Under the pieces are notes generated by a model. That model ran no database searches and was not told where the DNA came from. It worked only from the letters and a program-made list of their open reading frames with translations. This document shows, in pieces, positions 1-10,783 of a stretch of 64,000 nt of DNA (position 1 is the stretch's first letter; every line of letters begins with the position of its first letter). Position numbers and translations under genes: made by a program. Source of the DNA: Sycon ciliatum (lineage: Eukaryota; Porifera; Calcarea; Leucosolenida; Sycettidae); NCBI RefSeq assembly GCF_964019385.1, contig NC_088645.1, positions 36,132,303 to 36,196,302 on the forward strand, read 5' to 3'.

Positions 1-434
1 CCGAGCTGGGTGTCTGAAATACCTCCTGTTTGCAGCACCACTGGAGAACCGCCAGCGAAAACACGGTCAACATCTGTAGCTGGAAGAAGTTGGCACTCCA
101 CGTCCTCTCCATCACACTCCACCTGTACTTTCAGATATACAGTATACACTGCTGCACGCAGTCTTCCAGTTCCTCAACATACTAGACGTCGCACTCATAT
201 TCTCCACACCAAAGCCCACCTGCACACGGTTTTCTCCGCTCGCCAGAGAGTACTGCTTTCGCTGCATACTGCTCATGCTAGCGATGTTCCGCATAAGGGT
301 ACTCAAATTATCGACTTGAGCAAGTTGAGGGAGCAGCAGAGTCCATTGATTGTTTTTGCTCTTGCAACCAATACTGGCATTGTCCCGGATATGTGCAGCG
401 GTGTCCGTTCTGGCCAAATCATCGGCCGACTCAC

Positions 435-635
435 CTCCCAAGTCAGTGTCGATGCCAATCGTTTGCCAGGTTGTCATCAAAGTAGAATTCCTCGTCACTG
501 CAGATCGTGGGACTACCAGCATCAATTATTTTTACGCTCGATGAAAGTGTCGCCCTCAAATGACTCGTCGCTGTAGCCATCATCGTCTTCCTTCTGTTTC
601 CGACCCGAATCCTCAAAATATTTTATCCTGCGCAT
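435..635 (-). CDS. Possible 5' coding exons of an unknown gene
   Basis: An ATG at 635-633 (minus) follows an in-frame TGA and opens a very acidic reading frame containing GYSDESFEGDTFIE. It runs to a GTAAAA donor at 535 (exon 536-635). A second open exon, 435-497, lies between a TGCAG acceptor and a GTGAGT donor. Both exons end in phase 1 and join in frame. The intron between them would be only 38 bp, which is a weak point. I do not recognise the protein. An upstream GTAAGT donor near 776 could end a 5' untranslated exon. No downstream exon was resolved in 1-434. Confidence 0.25.
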
Positions 636-1088
636 GGAGTGCGATCATGTCGTCTTCTTCCGCTCCGCAGTACATTACTACTACTAGGCTCTTCTGTCAA
701 TACATCGAAATCGATCAGTTTTAGGCGACTCAGCGCAACATGGAATACAAACTCAAACAAATAAACTTACTTGCAACGAAGAATTGCATCCGGAACAGTC
801 CAGTCGACCGAGGAGAACAACAACAGCGACTCGCGTTGCACTGCACTTCGTATTTTTTGCCGCGGAATTCAAATCGCGATTTTCTCGACTTTTGCAAAAA
901 AAGCTGTGGTCATGTTTTAGCGCGCTCGGGCTCATATGGCGTGATCATTGCGAGGTAATTCCAGGAAATAGCAGAACAAGTCAAACCGGAATGTGCGCAG
1001 CCAGTCAGCAGAAATGCAGAATATACGTACGGTGATCATTCGAGAAGAAAGAGAAAGAAAGACATCGGGAGAAGAAAGACCAAATTGG
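636..1088. other. Unassigned region upstream of the possible gene start
   Basis: No convincing coding region is visible. The minus strand has a plausible splice donor at 776 (TGCAA followed by GTAAGT). That fits a spliced 5' leader for the candidate exons at 435-635. A purine-rich stretch lies at about 1043-1080. Confidence 0.3.
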
Positions 1089-1170
1089 GACGTGGGGAGC
1101 CCGCTCACCCACGTCAGAGTACAATGTGAGTATATGAGGGTCACGTTGGGGAGCCCGCTCACCCAACGTG
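1089..1170. repeat. Pair of related hairpins with compensatory stem changes
   Basis: Two stem-loops sit 26 bp apart at 1089-1115 and 1142-1170. Both share the inner sequence GGGGAGCCCGCTCACCC. The outer stems differ but each pairs perfectly: GACGTGGG with CCCACGTC in the first, CACGTTGGG with CCCAACGTG in the second. The function is unknown. Confidence 0.6.
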
Positions 1171-2555
1171 CCATAGTTCAGCGGCTTCTTATGGTAAGAT
1201 CTGCTGCATTCTTGGTCTTGCTTGCGTGATACTCTGACCTCTCGTGCAGTCACTGCGGTGACGGTTTTGGTTCTTGCACACATCTCCTGTCTTGCACTTA
1301 GCTCTTGTTATACAATGTCATATTAGTCTTGGCTCTTTGCACGAAGCGCCGAGGCATCGTGGAAACCTGTAGAACGGCATAGTGACGTGGTTTTGCACAA
1401 AGCCTGGAGTCACATTTCCAGGAAGTGAAGCACTTCCAGGAAACGTACAACGCGAGAACCTACCTGACCAGGTTCCGGCCTTGGATCACATGATGTGACA
1501 TGCCAAGAAGGCATGTCACCTACATGGGAAAGCGCGTGTCGCTCAACCTACATGCTAAGCACGTGGGACAAGACACTGGCCAAACCACGTTGTACTAAAG
1601 CTAAAAGGGCGTGACAGCTCAGCACAGAGCTGCTCACTATGTAGATCCTGCTGTCACAGGACTATCAGGCAGCAGTTGTCTTATTCTGGGACGTGACATC
1701 TTCGCTTGGCCAACGACTAGGGCACTGAACGCTTCAGGGGTCGCCCTCGGACGACTTTGGTAACGGTCTTGCAGACGGAACCGTTATCATCGCATGGACT
1801 TACCCTCAGATGTTGACGCAGTCCGCACAATGGCAGCGGACCGACAGGCATGGCGTGGAGCCCGCCACACCTAACAGGACTGATTCTCGTGATCCACGTG
1901 ATTCCGCCAGACATGTTGTATGCATATTCTATTTTATTTTATACTTTGGATGAAGTTTTCCAGTAGTCATATTGGTATTGTTGCTAACGGCTTTTGTTGA
2001 CGTCACTTGTGTCATTTCATTGTATCGTATTACTCTTCACTGTCTTCAGACATCAATCCTGAATGGCATACGCAAAAGTGGCACCCCTGCCACCTACGCG
2101 GACATGCTTTTAATAATAATAATAAATCGTAATTGAACAAACAGCGAGGAGACAACAATTTGATAACCGCAATCAGTAATACAAGCTGGATCGACATTTG
2201 TGTACACTTTATTCATGTAATGTAAAACTGTGGAGACAATGTGCAATAAAACGATGAAAATGTGAAGAAATGGTGCAGAGAAAATGAGGATTCAAACAAG
2301 TTTTCGTACAACACTCAGGAATCTTCGTTGTACTAAAGGACAATGAAAACAAAATTGAACTATTATAGAAAATACAAGTTAGAAAAATAACACTAAGAAC
2401 AACAGCAGTGAAATTTACAAGTGTGAATTTTATCAATGAAAGCGAGAGCAATAACGAATGCGTGTACTAACACTAAACTTGCAACTGAAAAATGAACAAA
2501 GAAGAGAAAGGGACAAAGTGATAACAAATAACAGGAGGACATTACACCTAGAAAA
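1171..2555. other. Unassigned intergenic sequence
   Basis: No coding exon or known element was recognised. A short (TAA)n run lies at about 2109-2126. It resembles the tails of the repeat family seen at 4.2, 16.3 and 17.0 kb. Confidence 0.3.
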
Positions 2556-3875
2556 TTAACGGCCAAGCTTGGCCGCACCAAACATGACACTTTCCTTGAA
2601 CAATTTCAACCCAATTATACTATCCTTCTGTACACACAAATTAGGCTTATACAGACGGAGACAGATGGCTTCCAAAACGTTTAACTGTAGTTCATAACCA
2701 TGACGACCACGGCACAATACAGTGAAAGAAGAGTCGGAATACGAATTGCAACAATCAGGACTAGCCAACAGATAATTGTACACTGAAGACTTGCTACCAC
2801 AAAACCTACACACAACACTAACATTCTCACCGGCACTCTCACGATCACTACAATCGTCGCTCTCCGACTCATTGCTCCCTTCGCCGTCCGTCCCATCATC
2901 CGCTTCCTCTCTGCTCTCTCTTTTATCCCGCCTGACTTGGTCCATTGAACGGGACCCGCCCTCACCCTGCTGTCACGTCCCTCCTTGCGCCCTTGTCTGT
3001 TGAGTGCATAGCTTCTGTTGTAGTTGGCTGTTGATCGTCTTGGTCTTTCAATAGTGGGCTTGGATGGTGGATTAGTTGTGTTTGCTGTATACTGCATTGT
3101 TGGTGATGGTGTGGGAGCTGCCCATACGCAAGGTGGGTCTTTTTGAGTTGGCACTTTCAGTGTTACAGTCAAACCTCGCTTATCCGGATCCCTCGCCATC
3201 CGGAAGAAAATAGTTGGTTACAAATGTACAGCATATGCCATGCTTACATACAGTATGTGTGTTCGATTATCCGGTTCCCTCGCCTATCCGGATATTTTTG
3301 TGGAAAACGGATATGTGCGGCTATGCGAGGTCTGACTGTATTGCCATTGTCGGTGTTGCTCGCGGTCTGTCACTGGCAAGCTCCACCGCCGCAAGAGCCG
3401 ATGGCGGAGGATCAGGAGGAGGCAGTGGGACCGGGACCGCAAGCGGCACCACCCCAGCCAAAGCCGCCGGGGGCACTGGCGAAGGAACCACTGACGGCAG
3501 GAGCAAAGGCGGCGACACAAGCCGGCCCGATGAGCCACCACGCCCACCGTCCTCCGCCACCGCCACCAGCGACGGCGGAGCAAGCACAGTCTGTGAACCA
3601 GGATCCACAAGGTGTGTAGGTAACGGTTGTTTTCTGGGTCGCCCTCGCTTTGGTCGTTGTTGCTGTGCGCAAGGTGGAAGTATGTGACGTGGTGGGTGTT
3701 GCTTGATGCGTGCGTTTAGGTGCTGAACAGTCCTACCAACATTCCGACTAGCGCATTGTCGGCATTCAAAGTTGTAAATAAGATGACTAAGGTGAAGGGC
3801 TGGTAGGACATCCTTCCGCACCGTAAATGCACGCACCGTCGTGATCAACAGCAAACTACAGCAGAAGCTACGCAC
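2556..3875 (-). pseudogene. Penelope-like element remnant, GIY-YIG endonuclease end
   Basis: PLEs encode a reverse transcriptase followed by a GIY-YIG endonuclease. The minus frame from 3875 carries a GIY-YIG-like start (LIYNFECRQC, then GRTVQHLNARIKQH). The frame at 2945-2556 carries the usual C-terminal half (YSDSSFTVLCRGRHGYELQ, then EAICLRLYKPNLCVQK and GLKLFK). Between them is a long Pro/Ala/Gly-rich insert opening with an AT-hook-like RPKRGRPRKQ. A pogo-like MITE (3166-3338) and frameshifts break the gene, and no reverse transcriptase core was seen. Related C-terminal fragments lie at 22.7, 35.1 and 58.5 kb. Assignment rests on motif pattern only. Confidence 0.65.
3166..3338. mobile_element. 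pogo/Tc1-type MITE inserted in the PLE remnant
   Basis: The 173-bp element begins CAGTCAAACCTCGCTTATCC and ends with the near-complement ATGCGAGGTCTGACTG. It is flanked by TA on both sides (3164-3165 and 3339-3340), the target-site duplication of Tc1/mariner/pogo elements. A second copy lies at 20100-20293. It has no coding capacity. Confidence 0.8.
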
Positions 3876-4199
3876 TCAACGGACAAGGGCGCAAGGAGGG
3901 ACAATATTGAGAACACATTATCACTGTACAACTCACGACAATTGGTACGGGCTGATAGATGTTGCTTGATTGACGAAGTGTGATTCTTAGCTCCGTTGGG
4001 TGTTGTCTCCTCCAATGTCCCGTCATCTCGCCTCTTCGCCTCTTGTCGTGTGGTAGATGTGCGTTGCGTCTGGCTTTGTAAGAAGCTTTGTATATCCGTA
4101 AGTTAGATCCTGAACTTTGCGTACAGAAAGAAAATGTGTTGTCGCTACAATTGTTTGGTGTTATTCCTCGTCGAGGTGGTAACAATGTAACTTAATTTG

Positions 4200-4478
4200 C
4201 TCACTATGTTGTTGTCACTATTATCATTTCCTTCGAGTTTTGTGTCGTACTGAACTTGATAATTTTCCACCTTGTCACGAGCGTTGTTATCTCATATCTT
4301 TACGCTATATAAGTTTTTAGTCTTTCCAACTTGAGCCATTCCCTGTAAAATCCTTGATGAGAAGGGACCGAAAACGTTCGGATGCTTTGGCAAGTGCCTT
4401 ATTTTGACTGGATGTGTGTTTGCGTGGACACTTACGGCCCAACACGTACCTTCGTTATTAAAGTAATAATAATAATAC
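4200..4478 (+). repeat. Interspersed repeat family A, copy 1
   Basis: The same roughly 280-bp sequence recurs at 16345-16970 (split by a solo LTR) and 17030-17305. All copies end in a (TAA)n-type tail. Each contains an ATCC...GGAT stem around a TTGATGA...GAAA arrangement (4350-4383 here). That arrangement resembles a hammerhead ribozyme with C3 changed to T. It abuts the PLE remnant in inverted orientation, as a PLE terminal repeat might. Confidence 0.6.
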
Positions 4479-4480
4479 TG

Positions 4481-6172
4481 TTAAGAGTAACTCTCCATCA
4501 CTGTAACTGGATACTATATACAGTCAGAAAGTGCAATAACTAGGCACAAAACTGACAAGAGTACTGAGACATTCGACGTCCTGACACCTAGCGTCAACAC
4601 ATCTCCGGTGTGCTAACCGACAGCCTTCCAACTTGGAAGGTGCAAGGTTATGAAAAGACCAAAGAGGGGAAGGCAAGCGCATCGAAAACGAGCAAAAGCT
4701 ACAGTCCCAACGGAACAAAGAATGTCGATTGTTACTGGACGATGAGGTGTGCAATTTGAAACTCGGATGTCGAGCCATAAATATATGTAGAAAGGGAAAG
4801 GACATATGGATACGAGTTAAGAGTAACTCTCCATCACTGTAACTGGATACTACAGGTAGACTCCCTCTAATTCGAATACGGTATAATTCGAACATTCCGT
4901 GTAATTCGAACTTTTACGTCGTACCGATCTTCTGCAAGTCAGTTCAAGTCAAAATCGAATGCATAATTCGAAGTACGAAAAGTGCGCCGGTTGGATAATT
5001 CGAACCCAGTCTTCGTACAGAAGAGCTGTTTACAGTACATTCGCTATGTCATTTGAACGCTTATTTCGAAGTGAGATTGAGTTGCTATCCTTGTAATTCG
5101 AAGTTCATTCTTTTCTCCTTCTCTAGCCAAGAGTAGCTCAAAAATCGATCGATGATCCGCTGCAGGATCGACTAATAGCGTTCAAGAAACCCACCTTCTC
5201 TCGAAATTTGATTCAAGCCCGTGCGAGGCAAATTGCAAAGGTTTGATTGAAGACGACTTCTTCCAGGTGGACGACTCCCTTCGCGGATCTCGATGGCCTT
5301 TCTTGCCGCGCCAGCTGGTGCGCGGAGATGTTGGCGCACAACAGCACTATTGTTGTAAATATTGTCTATGCTTATGCTCCACTTCCGTTCTCCAAAACGA
5401 CGTGCTGCTGTCCGACGGCCTTTCATGACGCAGATTAGGCAGCGCAGTTCTTTTCCGTTGAAATTGTTTCAGGAAAGCTGCAGTGACTGACAACTTCGTC
5501 ACTAGTTGATGAAGATAATGTCAAATCGGATTTTGTGTCAATCCAGTGTTTTGATGATCCGTTGTACATGACAGGTACGCGTATACAACCACCTATGTTT
5601 CGTTGATGCAAATAAAAAAGTGCAAAAAATATTCAGCATGCGATTTCAAGCATTTTGACATACATGTCACTGCATGGGGCTGAATTTGGATAATTAGAAG
5701 TTCCGGATAATTCGAAGTAAGGGCCTGGCAATTTGAGGTTCGAATTAAAGGGAGTCTACCTGTATATCCAGTCAGAAAGTGCAATAACTAGGCTGCTGCT
5801 TCGAATTGTAGTTAGACCGACTTGTCAAATATCGTACTGGTCTCGTCATCGTCCAGTAACAATCGACATTCTTTGTTCCGTTGGGACTGTAGCTTTTGCT
5901 CGTTTTCGTTGCGCTTGCCTTCCCCTCTTTGGTCTTTTCATAACCTTGAACCTTCCAAGTTGGAAGGCTGTTGGTTAGTGCAACGGAGATGTTTTGAAGC
6001 TAGGTGTCAGGACGTATAATGTCTCAGTACTCTTGTCAGTTTTGTGCCTAGTTATTGCACTTTCTGACTGTATATAGTATCCAGTTACAGTGATGGAGAG
6101 TTACTCTTAACTCGTATCCATATGTCCTTTCCCTTTCTACATTTATTTATGGCTCGACATCCGAGTTTCCAA
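4481..6172. repeat. Inverted-repeat arms flanking a pogo-like element
   Basis: The left arm (about 4481-4850) is largely the reverse complement of the right arm (about 5790-6172). Shared landmarks are CCTTCCAACTTGGAAGG-type sequence, the stretch meaning GTAACAATCGACATTC on the plus strand, and AACTCTCCATCACTGTAACT. Part of the outer arm sequence is repeated again next to the inner junction at 4815-4850. No tRNA-like or coding signal was found in the arms. Confidence 0.65.
4853..5762. mobile_element. Non-autonomous pogo/Tigger-like DNA transposon (910 bp)
   Basis: The terminal inverted repeats CAGGTAGACTCCCTCTAATT and its near-complement AATTAAAGGGAGTCTACCTG lie between TA dinucleotides (4851-4852 and 5763-5764). 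Subterminal ATAATTCGAA motifs recur at both ends. Internal frames are short and none is recognisable as a DDE transposase, so the element is probably an internally deleted derivative. Confidence 0.75.
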
Positions 6173-6458
6173 TAATACTGTTCCTTTCCCAATAATATGA
6201 AAACTGTGTATTGAGCACGGAGTGGGGCTTTCTTGCAGGTTTGCAGAATTGAAGGTTCGACGTGCTCCTCGTGTTCTCCAGACGCAGTCGTTAGTCAGTC
6301 AAGTGTCGAGCCAGTCGGCAGGAAGCGCGAGCTCCAACGTTCAGAGCAGACACTTGAAAAATATTGACCACGCTAATCATGTGTCGGATTTCAGTTGCAG
6401 TCACTGCACATGTCATGATGCATTCGATTGAGTAACAGAGTCACACAGAGGAACTTAC

Positions 6459-6575
6459 GAGCGCATTTCCCCTGTGCATCGAGTCCAAAGCCGAGCATGC
6501 AGCATGTGTAGGACCCTGAGGTGCTAAAGCATTGCTCAGCCTGAGGACACGTGACATTAAAGTAGTTGCAATTGT
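6459..6575 (-). CDS. EGF-like exon, CC type (3'-most exon seen)
   Basis: The 117-bp exon has acceptor CCTGCAG and donor GTAAGTTCC and is phase 1-1. Its six cysteines are spaced C-x6-C-x5-C-x8-CC-x11-C, an EGF-like pattern whose fourth and fifth cysteines are adjacent instead of C-x-C. The core reads STSGSYTCCMLGFGLD. It has no DxNEC calcium-binding start. It is the most downstream recognisable exon of the minus-strand mosaic gene. EGF domains of this kind act in extracellular adhesion or matrix proteins; the specific role here is unknown. Confidence 0.75.
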
Positions 6576-6758
6576 CTGCAGGAAAACAGAATTCAGAATT
6601 CCGTACATAGCATGAAGGCAAGGGCAGAGTGTAAGGCGTACAAACCAAGTCGGGACATGAACACGTTTGCAAAGGAAGTGTGGTTTTCTCTGGTATAGAT
6701 TGTCCCAGGTCATAAACAGACCAACCCAGAGACGATTATCAAATAAGGGCATACTTAC

Positions 6759-6820
6759 CTGCATGCATTTCGGTTACATTGGCAACCGCATTGGTCATAA
6801 CTCGTAACATGTTGTCCTTC
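6759..6820 (-). CDS. Possible short coding exon
   Basis: A strong GTAAGTAT donor lies at 6758-6751. It is preceded by an open frame containing NMLRVMTNAVANVTEMHA that leaves one base over, so it is phase 1 like the neighbouring exons. The acceptor AAATACAG at 6821 would make it 62 bp with a phase 2 start, which does not match its neighbours. There is no recognisable domain. Confidence 0.25.
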
Positions 6821-6839
6821 CTGTATTTAGCCATGATGA

Positions 6840-8100
6840 CGTTGGCTCAACATCCCAGTTCAAATGCACACATAGCTTAGAATGTATTTGAAAGGATGGT
6901 GAGAAGACGAAATGAAAAAAAAGTTTTACCATCCGGTATTGCCCACAGTAAATTCAATTGGAATTGTAGACTATGTTTGCGCTGGCACAAATAGAAGGCT
7001 AGAACTGCCTTTCCTGTTGAATTCACCATACAACACGTAAGTGGCCTGATAAGGGAGGTGCTCGTGTGCATTGGCGCATACTCAAAGCATCACAATCTTG
7101 GTTTTGAGCTCTTGCCTTCATGTGGCATGAATGTGAAGGCCAGGTATGCAGTTTTTTTTATCTTCCCCTGGAAATAATAATAACTTTGTGACTTTGTTAT
7201 TCAAGCAAACCCTTTGTGACTTTGTTATTCACATTGTTTATTTAATTTTATAGAAGAGAAAAAGGACCATGGAACTACAAGTTACGCTATAATGTCCACT
7301 AACACCACCAGTACTTCCTCCACTAAAAAACTTCGTGATGGATTTTTGAGGGACTGGTTGGCGCACAAACTGCCGTGAAATGAGTCGCGATCACTTTCTC
7401 GGCCTTCCCTGGATGTCATGGAAGAGGTACGATGCAGGGAAAGCGACCTTTTACAACAGGCTGAGCGGAATCGATAGTGATGACAGTCGTGGCAATCAAA
7501 ACTGAAATACTACTTCTCTGAGGGGATAATGCGCTGCTCGGCCTCTCTACTTCTCAAGCACTGAATTTGAGAGTGATAGAGAGCGATGGAACGGAGCAGC
7601 GAGCCCACACGATGGGCGAGTAAACAAGGAGCTGCTCCGATCGCACAGCATAATTAAATAATTCTGAATTCAAGTTATTGTTCAACCTGCACAAAGCCGA
7701 GATTCGAATGCTGATGACCATGAATTCATTCAGAAGTCTGCAGTCCGACGGGAGCCTTGTGGCTACAGTAAGTCGACTGGTCTTGCTGGCCGCTGCCGTT
7801 CAGTGCTAGCAGGAGTAGCCATCATAGAAATTGGAATCAGTTTGACTGTGCCTGTGTAGGAGTTGCATTTTAATAGAAAGTATATTTTTCGCAGTAAAAG
7901 AGTATTTATTTGTAGAGCTTGTGTTGATACAAATTCCTAGGTTCAAACTCCAAGATGGGCAGTTAGTTACATTTTTTCTCTCCTTGCGTATTTTGTATCT
8001 GCATGTTATTACCCTTTCCGTGAGTCGCTCGTGAGTAATGTATGAGTCGTGTATGGCTAAACCCGTATTTACCCGTATGACTGCTGCTAGTGTTATTGTT
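6840..8100. other. Unassigned, probably intronic
   Basis: No domain, transposon end or microsatellite of note was recognised. A short direct repeat of CCTTTGTGACTTTGTTATTC-type sequence is present at about 7186-7230. Confidence 0.3.
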
Positions 8101-8343
8101 CTAGAACATTGGCATGATTAACCAATCACAGTTCACAGCTCTGGAATATTCTAGAATTTCGTCGGCGACCGGTTTATATAGATTGCTCATTGGTTGATGA
8201 CCTAAAGAACAGGGCTGCCGTTCGCCGTGTGTTTTGTCTTCTTGCATTGTTCTTTTCTTGTGCTCTTTTCACTTCTTATCTTTACTTGCCGAGTGTGTAA
8301 CTAATAATTCTGTCCTAACGAGTATTCGTGAAACCACAAAGTG
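8101..8343 (+). promoter_or_regulatory. Promoter-like block with heat-shock element, CCAAT and TATA box
   Basis: A CCAAT box (8122-8126) is followed by GAATATTCTAGAATTTC at 8144-8160, which fits the alternating GAAnnTTCnnGAA heat-shock element. TTTATATA follows at 8173-8180. About 160 bp downstream, CACAAAGTGAGT could be a splice donor ending a leader exon. No coding gene was found downstream before the Gypsy element begins at 8444, so the driven transcript is unknown. Confidence 0.4.
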
Positions 8344-8443
8344 AGTGCCTTGTTTGAGTGTGTGAAATTGTCTCCGAGGGCCAGCTACCACACCTGTACT
8401 CCTGGTTTCGCGGAGTTCTGGAGAGCTGTTGTGTCCTACCCCA

Positions 8444-8596
8444 GGTGGGTTCTACTCGGACTCATCCAGCTCGATCACACACACACTCGAGGCCGTTACA
8501 GATTTCAGTTCATCTCAAACTCCATATCCGAAAAAGACCAAGCTCATGTGCGAGCATGCGCACTACATACATATGGTCCATGTCCAGGACATGACA
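8444..8596 (-). repeat. 3' LTR of deleted Gypsy element
   Basis: This 153-bp repeat matches 10631-10783 with a few substitutions. On the minus strand it starts TGTCATGTCC. It is preceded by the purine-rich GTGAGGAGGAAATT, a normal polypurine tract position. The outer two bases have decayed from TG to GG on the plus strand. Confidence 0.75.
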
Positions 8597-8888
8597 ATTT
8601 CCTCCTCACTAGTTGAGGCGAAGCACCTAGAACTATGCAATAGTAAAATTATCAACATGCAATCTCAAAACTCACAACTGCCGAGACATAATATTTCATG
8701 ATACACTATACACCATAAATATATAATTATATACAATATCCAGCAGAGTCCAAAATATATCATTTAAACTCCACAGACTAGAATAGGTCTATATGAAGTG
8801 TGTGTTCTGAACGTCAATCCTTGAAACAAACTGGTCGAACAGTAGCGCGGGTTGACCGTCGTTCAGCTTGAGGTGACAACGCCTTGCT

Positions 8889-10091
8889 CTAGCTGGTACG
8901 TGAAGTGCTAACCGACGCAGACTCACTAGTACCGGTTGTTGCTGAGACCGGCGCGCCTAGCTCCGCTGCCGTGACACTGGCGTCGTTGTTGCTGGTGAAT
9001 TTATCTCCCCCCGACAATTTCGCTAACATTTCCTCAATAGTAGGTAGCGGGTAGTGCTCCAAATCAGACTTGGCATTGATTGAGCGAGAGTAATCAGCAC
9101 AAATTCGGATACTACCATCCGATTTCAGTACTGGCACAGTAGGCGATGCCCATTTGGAGTGCTCAACTTTGCAAATAACTCCCTCTGCTTCCAATTTCTC
9201 CAAAGCCTCCTCGTACTTCTCCGTGATAGAGAACGGTACGGGACGCGCCTTGTGGAAAATTGGATCAGAATCATCCACTCTCAGGGTGATTTGAGCCGAC
9301 CCCAGCTTGCCACCCTGAGTCGTATCAAACAGCTCCTCAAATTCCTCAATGAGAGCTCTCCTCCTACCATCCATTTGAACATGATTGACATTGACAATCT
9401 GTTTCCACGATAGAGTAAATTGGGACAACATATCCCTGCCCAGCAACGACGGACCACCATTATCCACCACACGGAGAAGTGTTGGTTTCTCCACACCATC
9501 AATGCTGACATTTAACTTCCCTTCACCGATACATTTGATTTCTGCCCCAGAAAAACCGGTCATGCGTACACTCGGTTTGGTTAAATTTGTACGAGACACC
9601 CCAAGTGACTCAAAATCATGGACAGAAATGATTGAAATGCCACTGCCCGTGTTGATTTCCATTACAACAGGAACATCATTCACAGCAATTTCCAATTTGT
9701 AGGAGGGAACAGATTCGCTCTTCAATTCGCCCTGATCCGAAATGTGGAATATTGGCATGCACTCAAGATCAAGAGATTCATGCTCACCTGCGTCATCAGT
9801 CACAACATTGTGCACCGACGCGCCTGACGTGGATTTCTGCCGACAAACACGCTCCAAGTGCCCCTTCCTGTGGCAGTGACGACACTCAGTGGCCTTGTGT
9901 TTGCACTTATCCGCCAAGAGTTGAGTAGACCCACAGCGGTAGCACAATCTCTGCTCTCGAGATTGATCAGATTGACGAGAAACACCAAACTGCGGCTGCG
10001 AACGCGATTCCACTGGCCGATGATTCACCTTGTGCACTTCCTGCTGAGAGGTCAGCTGCACGGCCTCGCGCACAGCCGATTCCAGCGTCAA
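8889..10091 (-). pseudogene. Truncated Gypsy Pol: zinc knuckle, protease, RT start
   Basis: Zinc-knuckle cysteines and histidines appear near residues 45-85 (CYRCG, CRHCHRKGHLERVC). The protease-like motif near residue 145 reads MEINTGSG, with Asn where the catalytic Asp is expected. The RT fingers motif KWASPTVPVLKSDGSIR and CADYSRSINAKSDLEHYPLP sit near residues 315-355. The RT active site is absent. The broken protease and the lost C-terminal domains mark a dead copy. Confidence 0.8.
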
Positions 10092-10115
10092 AGCTAGTTT
10101 GACGATGTAATTGAA

Positions 10116-10514
10116 CTACTGTGCCGAAGTATCTTCTTTCGTCAATAAGAAATTTCGAGTGGATGAGCTGCTCAAGCCAGCAATAAACTGGTCTCGAAGC
10201 CCTCGATCGAGGTGATCAGCAAACTCACACCTCACAGCCAATCTCTTCAGACGAATGATGAAATCCGCAGTCGACTCATTTTCCTTCTGCTTCAACTGAT
10301 GGAAATTGAACGTCGCCGAAACTTGCGAAATTGCAGGTTGAAAATACTTCCTCAAAAGATAGCAAATCTCCGACAGTTTCTTGTCTGCTACTTTCGCTGG
10401 CAGACAGAGGCTCCTCAAAATCGAGTAGACTTCCGCAGACAGCAAACTCACTAATACAGCCTTCCTTTTCTTGCTGGCAGCCAACTTGTCTGCAGCATTG
10501 GCCGAAGCAGCCAC
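10116..10514 (-). pseudogene. Gypsy Gag fragment
   Basis: The 132-residue frame contains the retrotransposon-gag pattern of short hydrophobic helices: CYLLRKYFQP, then FHQLKQKENESTADFIIRLK and GLRDQFIAGL. It lies directly upstream of the pol frame and downstream of the 5' LTR, as expected for capsid. A stop or frameshift separates it from the zinc-knuckle frame. Confidence 0.7.
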
Positions 10515-10630
10515 GGTTCCAATATCATTGGCAAAAAATAGAATTCAAGTCTCTCCTCAAACTCTTGAAAGTCGCCGCCGGTAAACGGCTGAAGCGATGA
10601 TACCCGAGCCATATCTTCGTCGCCAGTTAT

Positions 10631-10783
10631 TGTGGGTTCTACTCGGACTCATCCAGCTCGATCACACACACACTTGAGGCCATTACAGATTTCAGTTCAT
10701 CTCAAACTCCATATCCGAAAAAGACCAAGCTCACGTGCGAGCATGCGCACTACATACATATGGTCCATGTCCAGGACATGACA
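10631..10783 (-). repeat. 5' LTR of deleted Gypsy element
   Basis: The 153-bp LTR has TG...CA ends and is paired with 8444-8596. The adjoining internal TGGCGACGAAGAT marks the primer-binding side, so transcription would run on the minus strand. Confidence 0.75.

Larger units (their letters stand above)
8444..10783 (-). mobile_element. Ty3/Gypsy retrotransposon with internal deletion
   Basis: Two 153-bp LTRs flank only 2.0 kb of interior. The minus strand carries a gag frame (10514-10116), then zinc knuckle, protease and the start of reverse transcriptase (10091-8889). Reverse transcriptase core, RNase H and integrase are missing. The pol frame jumps after KLSGGDKF to an unrelated Ser/Thr-rich tail, consistent with a large deletion. 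Next to the 5' LTR the internal sequence reads ATAACTGGCGACGAAGAT, a typical primer-binding region. No target-site duplication could be matched. The copy cannot move by its own proteins. Confidence 0.8.

Noticed and set aside
3143..3687. Plus-strand Pro/Gly-rich frames of about 158 residues
   Set aside because: They are antisense to the low-complexity insert of the PLE remnant and run through the MITE; no independent support.
4350..4383. Active hammerhead ribozyme in repeat family A
   Set aside because: C3 is T in all three copies and helix II is weak. Geometry is kept, but activity is unlikely, so it is listed only as hammerhead-like.
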